The notes: generated from the letters alone by a model not told the origin. DNA of 64,000 nucleotides from Paramesorhizobium leguminum (GCF_003217235.1 NZ_QJTF01000008.1:62001-126000), one strand, 5' to 3'; positions 7,594-16,697 are shown, counted from the stretch's first letter. A program made the numbers and translations.

Positions 7594-8288
7594 CAGTTCC
7601 CATCCTGATGTATCATCAGATACATATCCCTCCGGCGCACAAAATGCCCTTTCGCAGCATGATCGTTCATCCGGATCGGTTCCGAAGCCAGATGCGCTGG
7701 CTGAAGCGGCTGGGCTACAAGGGATTGTCGCTGCGTGACGCCGTGCCCTATATAGAGGGCCGCGCGCATGGAAAGGTGGCGGTCATCACCTTCGATGACG
7801 GGTTCCGCAATGTTTATGAGAATGCGCTGCCAGTGCTGCAGGAACATGGCTTCACCGCGACGAATTTCTTCGTCGCCAACCAGATCGGCGGCCAAAACGA
7901 ATGGGATATTCCCATAGGCATACAGCCCACCCCCTGCATGTCGCCGACGCAATTGCGCGAATGGGCCGCGCTTGGCCATGAGGTCGGCGCGCATACGCTC
8001 GACCATGTTCATTTGCCGGATGTTCCTCTCAAGGAAGCGAAGCGCCAGATCGGCGGCTCGCGGGACGTATTGCAGGATATTCTCGGCGCCCCGGTGACAT
8101 CGTTCGCCTACCCTTACGGCGATGAGAATGCGCGGCTACGCGACATGGCGCGCGAGGTTGGCTTTACCCATGCGGTGACGACGGAGCGCCGCAAAACCCT
8201 GCCCAGCGACGACAGCTTCGGCCTGCCGCGCCTGACGATCCGGCGCAATGATACATGGCTGCATTTTTTGAAGAAGTGCCTGATATGA
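7590..8288 (+). CDS. Polysaccharide deacetylase (NodB homology domain)
   Basis: 232 residues. The NodB motifs are present: TFDDGF at 67-72 (catalytic base Asp), HTLDH at 135-139 providing the two metal-binding histidines, and FAYPYG as the RxPY-like motif. This is a carbohydrate esterase family 4 fold, acting on N- or O-acetyl groups of a sugar polymer. There is no signal peptide, so a cytoplasmic lipid-linked or nascent substrate is possible. It is coupled to the family 25 glycosyltransferase by a four-base overlap, suggesting that the two act on the same glycan. Confidence 0.85.
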   Translation: MTVPILMYHQIHIPPAHKMPFRSMIVHPDRFRSQMRWLKRLGYKGLSLRDAVPYIEGRAHGKVAVITFDDGFRNVYENALPVLQEHGFTATNFFVANQIGGQNEWDIPIGIQPTPCMSPTQLREWAALGHEVGAHTLDHVHLPDVPLKEAKRQIGGSRDVLQDILGAPVTSFAYPYGDENARLRDMAREVGFTHAVTTERRKTLPSDDSFGLPRLTIRRNDTWLHFLKKCLI

Positions 8289-8305
8289 CTGTTTGGGCGC
8301 CCCCA

Positions 8306-9466
8306 TCACTCCGAACAGCACACACTCCTCACATACGTGTTGCCAACAGTCATAAATGCGTCGTCGGGAACCGCCCCGCGAGATTTCAGTTGTTTCAGTA
8401 AATCTGCTGCGTTGTCTGCTGGCATGGTCTTATCCAGCACAACAGCATACCATTTATTTGTGGCAAGGTAGGCGGTAACGGGAAGAGGTGAACTCCGAAC
8501 GTAAGATTCAGCATCTGCATAGTTATCAAAGCTCTTGATCTGGATGTAGCGATCCCCGAAAGGCTTATTTAAAAACTGGTCTACCTTGACCCAATTATGA
8601 TGCAGGTAGCCCTCTCGCTCTTTCGCTTTCACTTTATACCATCGCGCACCCACGGAGACAATTTCTACACGGTCTCCATTTCTCATGCGCACAATTTTTC
8701 CAGAGGCTTGGTCTTCTCCGCTGCGTAGATATTCCTGTCCCTTAGGCACTCTGAGCGCCCCGGATTTAGCTAATGGTATATGAAAACGAGCGCCATCACC
8801 GGCTATCCGATAATTTGGAGGTGAACTGGGTTCCATCTGAGGAACGGGAGGCTGCGTGACCGACTTAGCAACCGATGCTTCCGCGCCAAAATCGAAATTA
8901 GTCACACGATATTGAGCCATCTCGCTCTTTGAAAGATAGCGCATATCGTCTTTCTCATATCTCAGAGAAAGCTGCAGAAGACTGGGATCAATTCCCATCT
9001 CCGTCATATAGGAGATGGTCTCAGCGGTCTGAAGTTGGACGAAAGACACAGCAGCATCAACAGATATCGGTGCTCCCTCGGAAAAGGAGGATTTATGAAC
9101 ACCAATCGCGCCGGTTTCCGCAACTCTTATGGAGCCCCCCATAAACGCGAGCGCGCAAGCGGAAGAACACTCCATCCCTCTCATTTGGAATGTGCGCAGG
9201 CCAAGGGCTCTAATGAGCCTGCCTACCCGGATAGCAGTCGAGGGATTGCCTCCTGGACTATTGAACATGACGACGGCTGATGTCGTCCCTACGCGCTGCA
9301 CCAGCGATGTGAAATCGTCCAGACTTTCGGAAGGTTCAAAGACGCCCGATACGAGTATAACGGTCGCCGAATTGTCGAGAGGCGTTGTTGAGAACGTCAA
9401 GGCCGATGCTTTACCGGCACCCAACAGAATTGCTACCGCCCCCACCAGAAAATTTCTAAAAAGCAC
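8306..9466 (-). CDS. Periplasmic ClpP/SppA-like protein with SH3-like and SPOR-like C-terminal regions
   Basis: 386 residues from the GTG at 9466, which follows a convincing promoter (9496-9523) and a GGGGTG ribosome site. A signal peptide ends near KASA (residue 22). The ClpP-like core has SPGG (70-73), CSSACALAFMGG with the candidate nucleophile Ser101 or Ser102, and IGVHK with His124; this matches the periplasmic ClpP-like proteins of COG3904. Around 255-300 there is an SH3-like segment (GDRVEIVSVGARWYKV), and the last 80 residues resemble a SPOR-type module. Together these suggest a peptidoglycan-associated role. Proteolytic activity is not certain. The gene is visibly AT-richer than its neighbours. 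Confidence 0.75.
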   Translation of the reverse strand: MLFRNFLVGAVAILLGAGKASALTFSTTPLDNSATVILVSGVFEPSESLDDFTSLVQRVGTTSAVVMFNSPGGNPSTAIRVGRLIRALGLRTFQMRGMECSSACALAFMGGSIRVAETGAIGVHKSSFSEGAPISVDAAVSFVQLQTAETISYMTEMGIDPSLLQLSLRYEKDDMRYLSKSEMAQYRVTNFDFGAEASVAKSVTQPPVPQMEPSSPPNYRIAGDGARFHIPLAKSGALRVPKGQEYLRSGEDQASGKIVRMRNGDRVEIVSVGARWYKVKAKEREGYLHHNWVKVDQFLNKPFGDRYIQIKSFDNYADAESYVRSSPLPVTAYLATNKWYAVVLDKTMPADNAADLLKQLKSRGAVPDDAFMTVGNTYVRSVCCSE

Positions 9467-9495
9467 TTCTGCGTCACCCCGATAAGCCCTGTTTG

Positions 9496-9523
9496 AGTAT
9501 ACGTCAGGGCGACCTCTAAGCAA
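9496..9523 (-). promoter_or_regulatory. Sigma-70-type promoter for the ClpP-like gene
   Basis: On the minus strand TTGCTT (9523-9518) and TATACT (9501-9496) are separated by 16 bases. Transcription would start near 9488, about 22 bases before the GTG start at 9466, which supports that start over the longer TTG alternative at 9535. Confidence 0.6.
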
Positions 9524-9535
9524 GGGGCAAGGCAA

Positions 9536-10660
9536 TCAGGCCGCGAGCATGGCAACAGCATAGTCCCGCGCGTTTTCGCGCGCGGCGTCGAGGTGGATGC
9601 TGCGCAGCAAGGCTTCAAGATCGCCATTTGCCGGGCTGAAGCGGCTGTCGGTGGATAGCATCTTTCGCGAGATTTCCCATGGACCCGCAACGAGCTTACC
9701 CTTGACGACCTGACGCCAGGCATGAAGGGCGGTGATGAGCGGGCGGTGCGTCGCGTCGGCCAGGCCTGCGCTGCGGAACAGCGCCGCCAGCGCATTGTCG
9801 CGGCCATCAGTCAGGATGGCGCCGACGCGGCTTCGCGGTTGATCGGACAGCGCCACCAGGATCGCGCCGAAGAAATCGATCTTGCCATAGGCGACGGTGC
9901 GAATAATCAAGGCGGTGGTCAGGTCGCCCCTCTCCCGCAAATGCTCGACCAGCGCGGCATGGTCCTGAGGCGCGCTCCGGTCGGCGATATCCAATGAAAC
10001 CTTGATGCAGGTGTCACGCGCAACCCGCTCCGCCCTGCCCTTGCCCATCGTCGCGGTGACGATCTGCATCCCGGCGAGCGCCTCGCCTATCCTGACCGCC
10101 AGCATATGGCGGGAGTCGGCGGGCAAATTCTCATGCCGCAGCAATGCCTCGCGAACACTCGGCTCAGCCCCAAGCCGCTCCGCCATGCGGCGCAAGCTCA
10201 TCGGGGCAATTTGGGCGGTGCTGTTGCGCAGGAGATCGACGCACGCCGTAGGGCTCGCCACCTCGGCAATCGCCGCCGACAGGACCAACGACACTTGCGG
10301 GCGCATGGCGATCAGCCGTTGCGCCGCCTCATCGCCCATCGCGACGCGGTCGATCATGTCCATATCACTCAGGAGCGGCGAGCGCGCCAGCATGAAGCCG
10401 GATATTTCCACCTGCTCGCCGGCAAGCGCCGTCACCAGCGACAGCGGCGCATCACGGCTGAGCGACAGGGATTCAGACAGCGCGGCGCGCACTTTTGGAG
10501 AGGTATCCTCCAGAAGCAGCGTCAAAGCCGCCTCCGTAGCGCGCCTATCATCGGAAGAAAGGTCCGACTGAAGGTAGGCATGCGCCAGAGCGCTTGCAGC
10601 CGCGCAGCGCTGCGCAACGCATGCACCATCGATCCACTTCAGAAAATGCCGGATGATCAT
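9536..10660 (-). CDS. DUF2336 domain protein
   Basis: 374 residues, almost entirely predicted helix with many alanine/leucine pairs, in the style of alpha-helical (HEAT-like) repeats. It includes the DTSPKVRAALSESLS segment near the N-terminus typical of the alphaproteobacterial DUF2336 family. No catalytic motif, signal peptide or membrane helix is seen, so a cytoplasmic scaffold is likely. The family has no assigned function. It lies directly upstream of the ClpP-like gene on the same strand, but that gene has its own promoter inside the short gap. Confidence 0.75.
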   Translation of the reverse strand: MIIRHFLKWIDGACVAQRCAAASALAHAYLQSDLSSDDRRATEAALTLLLEDTSPKVRAALSESLSLSRDAPLSLVTALAGEQVEISGFMLARSPLLSDMDMIDRVAMGDEAAQRLIAMRPQVSLVLSAAIAEVASPTACVDLLRNSTAQIAPMSLRRMAERLGAEPSVREALLRHENLPADSRHMLAVRIGEALAGMQIVTATMGKGRAERVARDTCIKVSLDIADRSAPQDHAALVEHLRERGDLTTALIIRTVAYGKIDFFGAILVALSDQPRSRVGAILTDGRDNALAALFRSAGLADATHRPLITALHAWRQVVKGKLVAGPWEISRKMLSTDSRFSPANGDLEALLRSIHLDAARENARDYAVAMLAA

Positions 10661-10740
10661 ACTGCCCCGCCCCTACTCAAGTACCCCATGGGACGGTGTA
10701 GCGGGGAAAAGTTTACGGACGGTTCACCATAAAGGTAGGC

Positions 10741-10866
10741 CCCTCCTTCCCCCTTGCGGGGAAGGTGCCCGCGGAGCGGGCGGATGGGGGTGGAGACGGG
10801 TACGCTCTGTTCTGCGCCACCCCCACCCGACCCTTCGGGCCACCCTCCCCGCAAGGGGGAGGGAAG
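10741..10866. repeat. Palindromic intergenic element, CCCTCCTTCCCCC family, copy 1
   Basis: About 126 bp ending in inverted copies of a motif like CTTCCCCCTTGCGGGGA, with an inner pair GGGGGTGG/CCACCCCC. A longer relative is at 21616-21821. It fills most of the gap between the DUF2336 gene start and the sufT-like stop and could fold into a long hairpin in a transcript. Confidence 0.75.
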
Positions 10867-10875
10867 GCGTTGCGC

Positions 10876-11262
10876 TCAATACCACCCCACCGCGACCTGC
10901 GCCTCTTCCGACATGCGGTCGGGCGTCCAGGGCGGATCGAAGGTCATGTTGACCTCGACAAACGAGACGCCCTCGACGGCGCTGACCGCGTTCTGCACCC
11001 ATCCCGGCATTTCGCCGGCGACCGGGCAGCCCGGTGCGGTCAGGGTCATGTCGATCTTGACGGTCCGGTCGTCCTCGATATCGATCTTGTAGACGAGACC
11101 GAGTTCATAGATGTCGGCCGGAATTTCCGGGTCGTACACCGTCTTCAGCGCCGCGATGATATCGTCGGTCATCCGCGCCAGCTCTTCCTGCGGAATGGCG
11201 GAAGCGGAGAAGACCGCCTTGTCTGTCGTTTCAGGTTCTGCCGTCTCGGTCTTGTTTTCCAT
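10876..11262 (-). CDS. SufT-like Fe-S assembly protein (MIP18/DUF59 family)
   Basis: 128 residues. The MIP18/DUF59 fold occupies about 25-125, with the family motif DPEIPADIYELGLVY and the conserved TAPGCP segment containing the invariant cysteine. These proteins help mature or deliver Fe-S clusters. I took ATG at 11262, four bases after the sufS stop; an upstream start would overlap sufS. It is the last gene of the suf operon here. A sufA/iscA-type carrier gene, often found next in related bacteria, is not present in the following sequence. Confidence 0.85.
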   Translation of the reverse strand: MENKTETAEPETTDKAVFSASAIPQEELARMTDDIIAALKTVYDPEIPADIYELGLVYKIDIEDDRTVKIDMTLTAPGCPVAGEMPGWVQNAVSAVEGVSFVEVNMTFDPPWTPDRMSEEAQVAVGWY

Positions 11263-11266
11263 GGTC

Positions 11267-12511
11267 CTATCCGAAAAACTTTCTGGCCTTTTCCAGCGCC
11301 TCCACGAGCGCATCGACTTCGGCCTTGGTATTATACATGGCGAAGGAGGCGCGGCATGTCGAGGTGGTGCCGAACCGTTTCAAGAGCGGCTGGGCGCAAT
11401 GCGTACCGGCGCGTACGGCCACCCCTGCCCGGTCGATCACCGTCGATACGTCATGGGCGTGGATGCCTTCCAGATTGAAGGAGACGATCGCGCCCTTGTC
11501 CGGCGCGTTGCCATAAATGCGTAAGCTATTGATTTTGCCCAGTTGCTCGTGGGCGTAATCGCGCAAGGATTCCTCATGCGCGAAGATCGCCTGCCGGCCC
11601 ACCCGCTCCATATATTCCAGCGCCGCGCCAAGGCCGATGGCCTGAACGATGGGCGGCGTGCCGGCCTCGAAGCGGTGCGGCGGGTGGTTATAGGTGACGT
11701 TTTCCACCGTCACCTCCTCGATCATCTCGCCGCCGCCCTGGAACGGACGCATCTTTTCCAGCATCTCGGCCCGCCCATAAAGGACGCCGATGCCCGAGGG
11801 GCCGTAGACCTTGTGGCCGGTGAAGACATACCAGTCGCAGCCCAGCTCCTGCACATCGACGGGCAGATGCACCGCGCCCTGGCTGCCATCGACCAGCACC
11901 GGGATACCCCGCGCATGCGCGATCTCGACGATCCGCTTGATCGGCGTCACCGTGCCAAGCACATTCGACATATGCGTGATGGCGACGAGTTTGGTGCGCT
12001 CGGTCAAGCATTTCTCGAATTCCTCGATGTGGAACACGCCCTCGTCGTCAACCGGTGCGAAGACCAGCTTCGCGCCCTGCCGCTCGCGGATGAAATGCCA
12101 CGGCACGATGTTGGAATGGTGCTCCATGATCGAAAGCACGATCTCGTCGCCCTCGCCGATATTGGGCATGCCATAGCCATAGGCGACGGTATTGATCGCC
12201 TCGGTGGCCGATTTGGTGAAGACGATTTCGTCCACCGAAGCGGCGTTGAGGAAGCGGCGGACGGTTTCACGCGACTTCTCATAGGCATCGGTCGCTGCAT
12301 TGGAGAGGAAATGCAGGCCGCGATGGACGTTAGCATATTCGTTGGAATAGGCGTGGCTTATCGTATCGATAACAGCCTGCGGCTTCTGCGCCGACGCGCC
12401 ATTATCGAGATAGACAAGCGGCTTGCCGTGGACTTCCCGGGAGAGGATGGGGAAGTCACGACGGATTGCGTCGATGTCGAAGGCCGGTGCCGTATGTGTT
12501 TTCTGGTCCAT
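11267..12511 (-). CDS. sufS: Cysteine desulfurase SufS (group II)
   Basis: 414 residues, normal for SufS. It is a PLP enzyme that takes sulfur from cysteine and passes it as persulfide to the SUF scaffold. The PLP lysine is Lys234 in TGHKVYGPSG. The catalytic cysteine is Cys372 in RAGTHCAQPL, the short-loop form of SufS rather than IscS. EHHSN and DGSQGAVH are the usual cofactor contacts. It is separated from sufD by about 385 bases holding a MITE-like element, so expression from the suf promoter would have to read through that element. Confidence 0.95.
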   Translation of the reverse strand: MDQKTHTAPAFDIDAIRRDFPILSREVHGKPLVYLDNGASAQKPQAVIDTISHAYSNEYANVHRGLHFLSNAATDAYEKSRETVRRFLNAASVDEIVFTKSATEAINTVAYGYGMPNIGEGDEIVLSIMEHHSNIVPWHFIRERQGAKLVFAPVDDEGVFHIEEFEKCLTERTKLVAITHMSNVLGTVTPIKRIVEIAHARGIPVLVDGSQGAVHLPVDVQELGCDWYVFTGHKVYGPSGIGVLYGRAEMLEKMRPFQGGGEMIEEVTVENVTYNHPPHRFEAGTPPIVQAIGLGAALEYMERVGRQAIFAHEESLRDYAHEQLGKINSLRIYGNAPDKGAIVSFNLEGIHAHDVSTVIDRAGVAVRAGTHCAQPLLKRFGTTSTCRASFAMYNTKAEVDALVEALEKARKFFG

Positions 12512-12542
12512 GTTTCCTAACCGATCCCGCTGTCCGCGCCCC

Positions 12543-12566
12543 CCTCGGGTAAAGCCCGAGGATGAC
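12543..12566. repeat. Short palindrome, CCTCGGG family (half element)
   Basis: CCTCGGGTAAAGCCCGAGG followed by ATGAC matches one end of the element at 12637-12827. It lies 31 bases upstream of the sufS start, so it would form a hairpin in the sufS leader. Confidence 0.65.
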
Positions 12567-12636
12567 GGCTGTAAAGGCGATGCCGACTAATGGCAGGCAA
12601 AGCGTTAGAACATTATCGCTTGCGCCCCCTCCCATC

Positions 12637-12827
12637 GTCATCCTCGGGCTTGACCCGAGGATTCACGGCTAGGAAGTAACTACCTGTCCACCGCGCCAAC
12701 GCATTCCAGCGGACGGAAGCAAAGTTTATTCTTCGATATTCCGCTCAGTGATTTACAATCCTGTTGCGACCGATAGTACCGTTCCCGCCTCCTAGCCGTG
12801 GATCCTCGGGTCAAGCCCGAGGATGAC
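12637..12827. mobile_element. MITE-like element with 36-bp terminal inverted repeats, inside the suf operon
   Basis: The ends 12637-12672 and 12792-12827 are inverted copies differing at one of 36 positions. Each end is itself a palindrome (CCTCGGG...CCCGAGG). The interior is homologous to that of the element at 18920-19123: both contain a CTG[TC]CCACCG segment after the left end and GATAGT[AC]CC.. GCCTCCTAGCCGTGG before the right end. There is no coding capacity. It fills the gap between sufD and sufS. Non-autonomous mobility is inferred from structure only. Confidence 0.65.
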
Positions 12828-12895
12828 GACTGGAGGAGCGGAGATGGCCGGCAAGCCAGGGGAATGCGCTATTCCAGTCTAAACCGAATTTGCCC

Positions 12896-14164
12896 TCACC
12901 CGTGCGCGGCCAGCCACTCTTCCAATATGCCTTCCAGCGCCTCGACCAGCGGCTCGTTTTCCAGTTCTTCAATGATCTCGGCCACGAAGGCCTTCACCAG
13001 CAGCCCGCGCGCCGTTTTTTCGGGAATGCCGCGCGCCATCAGGTAGAAGAGATGGGCCGGGTCGATTTCCGCCACCGTCGCGCCATGGCCGCAGGCCACG
13101 TCGTCGGCGAAGATTTCGAGTTCCGGCTTGGCGTCGAACTCGGCATCGTCGGAGAGAAGCAGCGTGTTGCAGGCCATGCGGGCGTCGGTCTTCTGCGCGA
13201 TTCTGTTCACGCGGATCATGCCCTGGAAAACGCCGCGCGCCCTGCCGGTGACGACATTGCGCACGATCTCGGTCGAGGTGGTGTTTTCCACGAGATGGCC
13301 GACCGTCATGGTGACATCGGTGTGGCTCTCGCCGCCGAGCAGATTGATGCCGCGCAGCTGGAAATCCGAGCCCTCGCCCTTGGCCAGCAGATGCACTTCC
13401 TGGCGCACCAGCTTGCCGCCGGCATTGACGATATAGAGCGTGAGCTTGGCGTCCTTGCCGAGCGTGGCGTTGAACTGACCGAAATTGACCGACGTATCGC
13501 CATACTGGCGCAGGATGATCCAGATGATCTCCGCCCCATCGGCAACGGTCAGATGGCTGATGGAAGAGGAAAACGCTTCCTCTTCGCCGCCATATTGGCG
13601 CTCGATGATCGTTGCCTTGGCTTGCTTGCCCACGCGAACGGGAAAGCGCACATGGCCCTGCCCCGAATTCTGCACATTCTGCAGTTCGAGCGGCGCTTCG
13701 AGTTCCACGCCATCGGCGATATCGACGGCCCAGCCGTCGGTGACATAGGCCGCGTTGATTTCGCCGATGGCATCGTCGGTGCCGCGCGTTGCCAATGCCT
13801 GGACGAATGTGCCGTCGGCAAGCTTCTCGCTGAGCTTCTCAAGCGTGACGCCTTCCGCATGGCCCGCCGAAACGGCCACGCCGTTGGAAACCGCCGCAAC
13901 CGTCGAGCCTGATATCAGCGGCGCGATAGGCTTCGAGCCTGCGGCGGAGTCGAAGGGCGCGACGGAACGCAGCAAGGTGCGCAAATCGGTATAGTGCCAG
14001 CTTTCGATGCGCCGCGAGGGAAGACCCTGGATCTTCAGCGCCTCGATAGCCGTATCACGCGCGATGGCGACATCGGCATTGCCGGGCAGCTCGCCGACGC
14101 ATTCAGCGAACGCGTCGATCAGCGCGGTTTCCGCCGGTGTTCGGGTTTGAGTGTGAACGTTCAT
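12896..14164 (-). CDS. sufD: Fe-S cluster assembly scaffold subunit SufD
   Basis: 422 residues. The C-terminal half carries the SufB/SufD core with the beta-helix pattern and the conserved ACGHGATVAEIDPAHLFYLMARGIP region near residue 365, including the essential histidine of SufD. It partners SufB and SufC to form the scaffold on which Fe-S clusters are built. I chose ATG at 14164 because AAGGA lies at a normal distance; ATG at 14173 has no room for a ribosome site. The gene begins 11 bases after the sufC stop. Confidence 0.92.
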   Translation of the reverse strand: MNVHTQTRTPAETALIDAFAECVGELPGNADVAIARDTAIEALKIQGLPSRRIESWHYTDLRTLLRSVAPFDSAAGSKPIAPLISGSTVAAVSNGVAVSAGHAEGVTLEKLSEKLADGTFVQALATRGTDDAIGEINAAYVTDGWAVDIADGVELEAPLELQNVQNSGQGHVRFPVRVGKQAKATIIERQYGGEEEAFSSSISHLTVADGAEIIWIILRQYGDTSVNFGQFNATLGKDAKLTLYIVNAGGKLVRQEVHLLAKGEGSDFQLRGINLLGGESHTDVTMTVGHLVENTTSTEIVRNVVTGRARGVFQGMIRVNRIAQKTDARMACNTLLLSDDAEFDAKPELEIFADDVACGHGATVAEIDPAHLFYLMARGIPEKTARGLLVKAFVAEIIEELENEPLVEALEGILEEWLAAHG

Positions 14165-14175
14165 CGCACCCATCC

Positions 14176-14931
14176 TTAAGCCGCTTCGCCGATGACATCG
14201 GCATAGCCGTTCTCTTCCAGCTGCCGCGCCAGCGTCTTGTCGCCGGATTTGATGACCTTGCCCTTGTAGAGCACATGCACGCTATCAGGCACGATATAAT
14301 CGAGCAGACGCTGGTAGTGCGTGATGACGATGATGGAGCGGTCGGGCGAGCGAAGCGCGTTGACGCCTTCCGAAACAATCTTCAACGCGTCGATATCGAG
14401 GCCGGAATCGGTCTCGTCGAGGACGCAGAGCGAAGGCTCCAGCAGCTTCATCTGCAGGATTTCGGCACGCTTCTTCTCGCCGCCGGAGAAGCCGACATTG
14501 AGCGGGCGTTTCAGCATCGCCGGGTCCATCGACAGGAGAGCGGCGGCTTCCTTCACGCGCTTCATGAATTCCGGAATCTTCAATTCCTCTTCGCCGCGCG
14601 CCTTGCGCTGCGAATTCATGGCGACCTTCAGGAATTCCATTGTGGCGACGCCCGGTATCTCCATCGGATACTGGAAGGCGAGGAAGATGCCCTTCGCCGC
14701 GCGCTCCGCCGGGTCGAGGCCGAGGATCGACTCGCCATTGTAGAGAATGTCGCCTTCCGTCACCTCATAGTCCTCGCGACCGGCGAGGATATAGGAAAGC
14801 GTGGACTTGCCCGAGCCGTTCGGCCCCATGATCGCAGCGACTTCGCCGTCCTTCACCGTCAGGTTCAGGCCACGGATGATCTCGGTGCCGTCTTCGGCGA
14901 TGCGGGCGTGCAGGTTCTTGATTTCAAGCAT
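14176..14931 (-). CDS. sufC: ABC ATPase SufC
   Basis: 251 residues. The ABC ATPase signatures are Walker A GPNGSGKST, the signature FSGGEKKR and Walker B LCVLDETDSGLD. SufC powers and reshapes the SufBD scaffold in the cytosol. The start at ATG 14931 gives the usual MLEIKNLHA N-terminus; the TTG five codons upstream was set aside. The gap to the small coiled-coil gene upstream is 24 bases. Confidence 0.95.
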   Translation of the reverse strand: MLEIKNLHARIAEDGTEIIRGLNLTVKDGEVAAIMGPNGSGKSTLSYILAGREDYEVTEGDILYNGESILGLDPAERAAKGIFLAFQYPMEIPGVATMEFLKVAMNSQRKARGEEELKIPEFMKRVKEAAALLSMDPAMLKRPLNVGFSGGEKKRAEILQMKLLEPSLCVLDETDSGLDIDALKIVSEGVNALRSPDRSIIVITHYQRLLDYIVPDSVHVLYKGKVIKSGDKTLARQLEENGYADVIGEAA

Positions 14932-14955
14932 TTTCTGTTCTTTCAAAATCCGTGT

Positions 14956-15177
14956 TTATTCAGCCAGGTCGAGCCGCTTTTCGATACGGTCGAGGCGGAC
15001 CTTCAGGCCGGCGACCTCGGCGTCGTGAAGAGTCTGGCCTCCAAGAAGGCCTGCCATATGCTGGCGAATGATGAGCATTTCCGAACGCATCCCGCTCATC
15101 TCTTCCTTCATTGAAGACATGTCGGCGCGAACAATGCGAAGATGTTCCAAAATGAGATTCTCGACCTTGTCATTCAT
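14956..15177 (-). CDS. Small coiled-coil protein between sufB and sufC
   Basis: 73 residues, predicted all helical. Heptad-like hydrophobic spacing runs over about 5-45 (LILEHLRIVRADM, with repeated Met/Ile positions) and again over 53-70 (VAGLKVRLDRIEKRL). Its ATG shares one base with the sufB stop (TGATG), a strong sign of coupled translation. Similar short coiled-coil proteins occur widely as orphans in proteobacteria and have no known function. The position inside the scaffold genes suggests a part in SUF assembly, but this is inference. It could also be a recently captured neutral gene. Confidence 0.7.
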   Translation of the reverse strand: MNDKVENLILEHLRIVRADMSSMKEEMSGMRSEMLIIRQHMAGLLGGQTLHDAEVAGLKVRLDRIEKRLDLAE

Positions 15178-16697
15178 CACCCCACGCTCCCCTCAAGCGA
15201 GATCCCGATCAGCTTCTGCGCCTCGACGGCGAATTCCATCGGCAACTCCTGGATGACTTCCTTGACGAAGCCGTTGACGATGAGCGCGATGGCCTCCTCC
15301 TCCGGAATGCCGCGCTGCATGACGTAGAACTTCGCGTCGTCGGAGATCTTGGAGGTCGTCGCCTCGTGCTCGATCTGGGCGGTCGAGTTCTTCGCCTCGA
15401 TGTAAGGCACGGTATGCGCGCCGCAGTCGTTGCCGATCAGCAGCGAGTCGCAATTGGTGAAGTTGCGCGCGTTCGCCGCCTTGCGGTGGACGGAAACCTG
15501 GCCGCGATAGGTGTTGTTCGAATTCCCCGCCGAGATACCCTTGGAGATGATGCGGCTCGACGTGTTTTTGCCGAGATGAATCATCTTGGTACCGGAATCG
15601 ATCTGCTGGTGTCCATTCGACACGGCGATCGAGTAGAACTCGCCGCGCGAGTTGTCGCCGCGCAGGATGCAGGACGGGTATTTCCAGGTAATGGCGGAGC
15701 CGGTTTCGACCTGCGTCCACGAAATCTTCGAGTTCTTGCCACGGCAATCGCCGCGCTTGGTGACGAAGTTGTAGATGCCGCCCTTGCCGTTCTTGTCGCC
15801 CGGATACCAGTTCTGGACGGTGGAATATTTGATCTCCGCATCATCGAGCGCGACCAGCTCGACCACGGCGGCGTGCAGCTGGTTCTCGTCGCGCTGCGGC
15901 GCGGTGCAGCCTTCGAGATAGGAGACGTATGCTCCCTCGTCGGCTATGATCAGCGTTCGCTCGAACTGGCCGGTGTTCTTCTCGTTGATGCGGAAATAGG
16001 TGGAAAGCTCCATCGGGCAGCGCACACCCTTCGGCACATAGACGAAGGAGCCGTCGGTGAAGACAGCGGAATTGAGCGTCGCGTAGAAATTGTCCGAGGT
16101 CGGCACCACCGAGCCCAGATATTTCTGCACCAGTTCCGGATGCTCGCGGATGGCTTCGGAAATCGAGCAGAAGATCACGCCGGCCTTCGCCAACTCCTTC
16201 TTGAAGGTGGTGACGACGGATATGCTGTCGAACACCGCATCGACGGCGACGCGGCCCGAATTATAGACGTTGTCCGAAGCCTCTTCCTCGTCCGAGGGCT
16301 CGCCCATTTTGCGCACGCCCGCCAGAATTTCCTGCTCTTTCAGCGGGATACCGAGCTTGGCATAGGTCGCAAGCAGCTCCGGATCGACCTCATCGAGGGA
16401 TTTCGGGCCTGTCTGGTTCTTCGGCGCGGCGTAATAGTAGAGATCCTGAAAGTCGATTTTCGGATACTCGACGCGCGCCCAGACCGGCTCTTCGAGGGTC
16501 AGCCAGCGGCGATAGGCCTCCAGACGCCATTCCAGCATCCATTCCGGCTCGTTCTTCTTCGCCGAAATGAAGCGGATGATGTCTTCATTGAGGCCCTTGG
16601 GGGCCTTGTCGGTCTCGATAAAGGTCTCAAAACCGTACTTATACTGGTCCACATCGATATTGCGGACCTGTTCGATCGTCTCCTGCACGGCAGGCAT
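15177..16697 (-). CDS. sufB: Fe-S cluster assembly scaffold subunit SufB
   Basis: 506 residues, typical for alphaproteobacterial SufB. The N-terminal region includes [16 protein letters not shown]-like sequence (here [17 protein letters not shown]), and the beta-helix core shows [20 protein letters not shown] and [23 protein letters not shown]. The cysteine in NCDSL is the conserved one near the C-terminus that takes part in cluster binding. It is the main cluster scaffold with SufC and SufD. The gap to the upstream desulfurase gene is 117 bases and contains a short inverted repeat, so an internal promoter is possible. Confidence 0.95.
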   Translation of the reverse strand: MPAVQETIEQVRNIDVDQYKYGFETFIETDKAPKGLNEDIIRFISAKKNEPEWMLEWRLEAYRRWLTLEEPVWARVEYPKIDFQDLYYYAAPKNQTGPKSLDEVDPELLATYAKLGIPLKEQEILAGVRKMGEPSDEEEASDNVYNSGRVAVDAVFDSISVVTTFKKELAKAGVIFCSISEAIREHPELVQKYLGSVVPTSDNFYATLNSAVFTDGSFVYVPKGVRCPMELSTYFRINEKNTGQFERTLIIADEGAYVSYLEGCTAPQRDENQLHAAVVELVALDDAEIKYSTVQNWYPGDKNGKGGIYNFVTKRGDCRGKNSKISWTQVETGSAITWKYPSCILRGDNSRGEFYSIAVSNGHQQIDSGTKMIHLGKNTSSRIISKGISAGNSNNTYRGQVSVHRKAANARNFTNCDSLLIGNDCGAHTVPYIEAKNSTAQIEHEATTSKISDDAKFYVMQRGIPEEEAIALIVNGFVKEVIQELPMEFAVEAQKLIGISLEGSVG

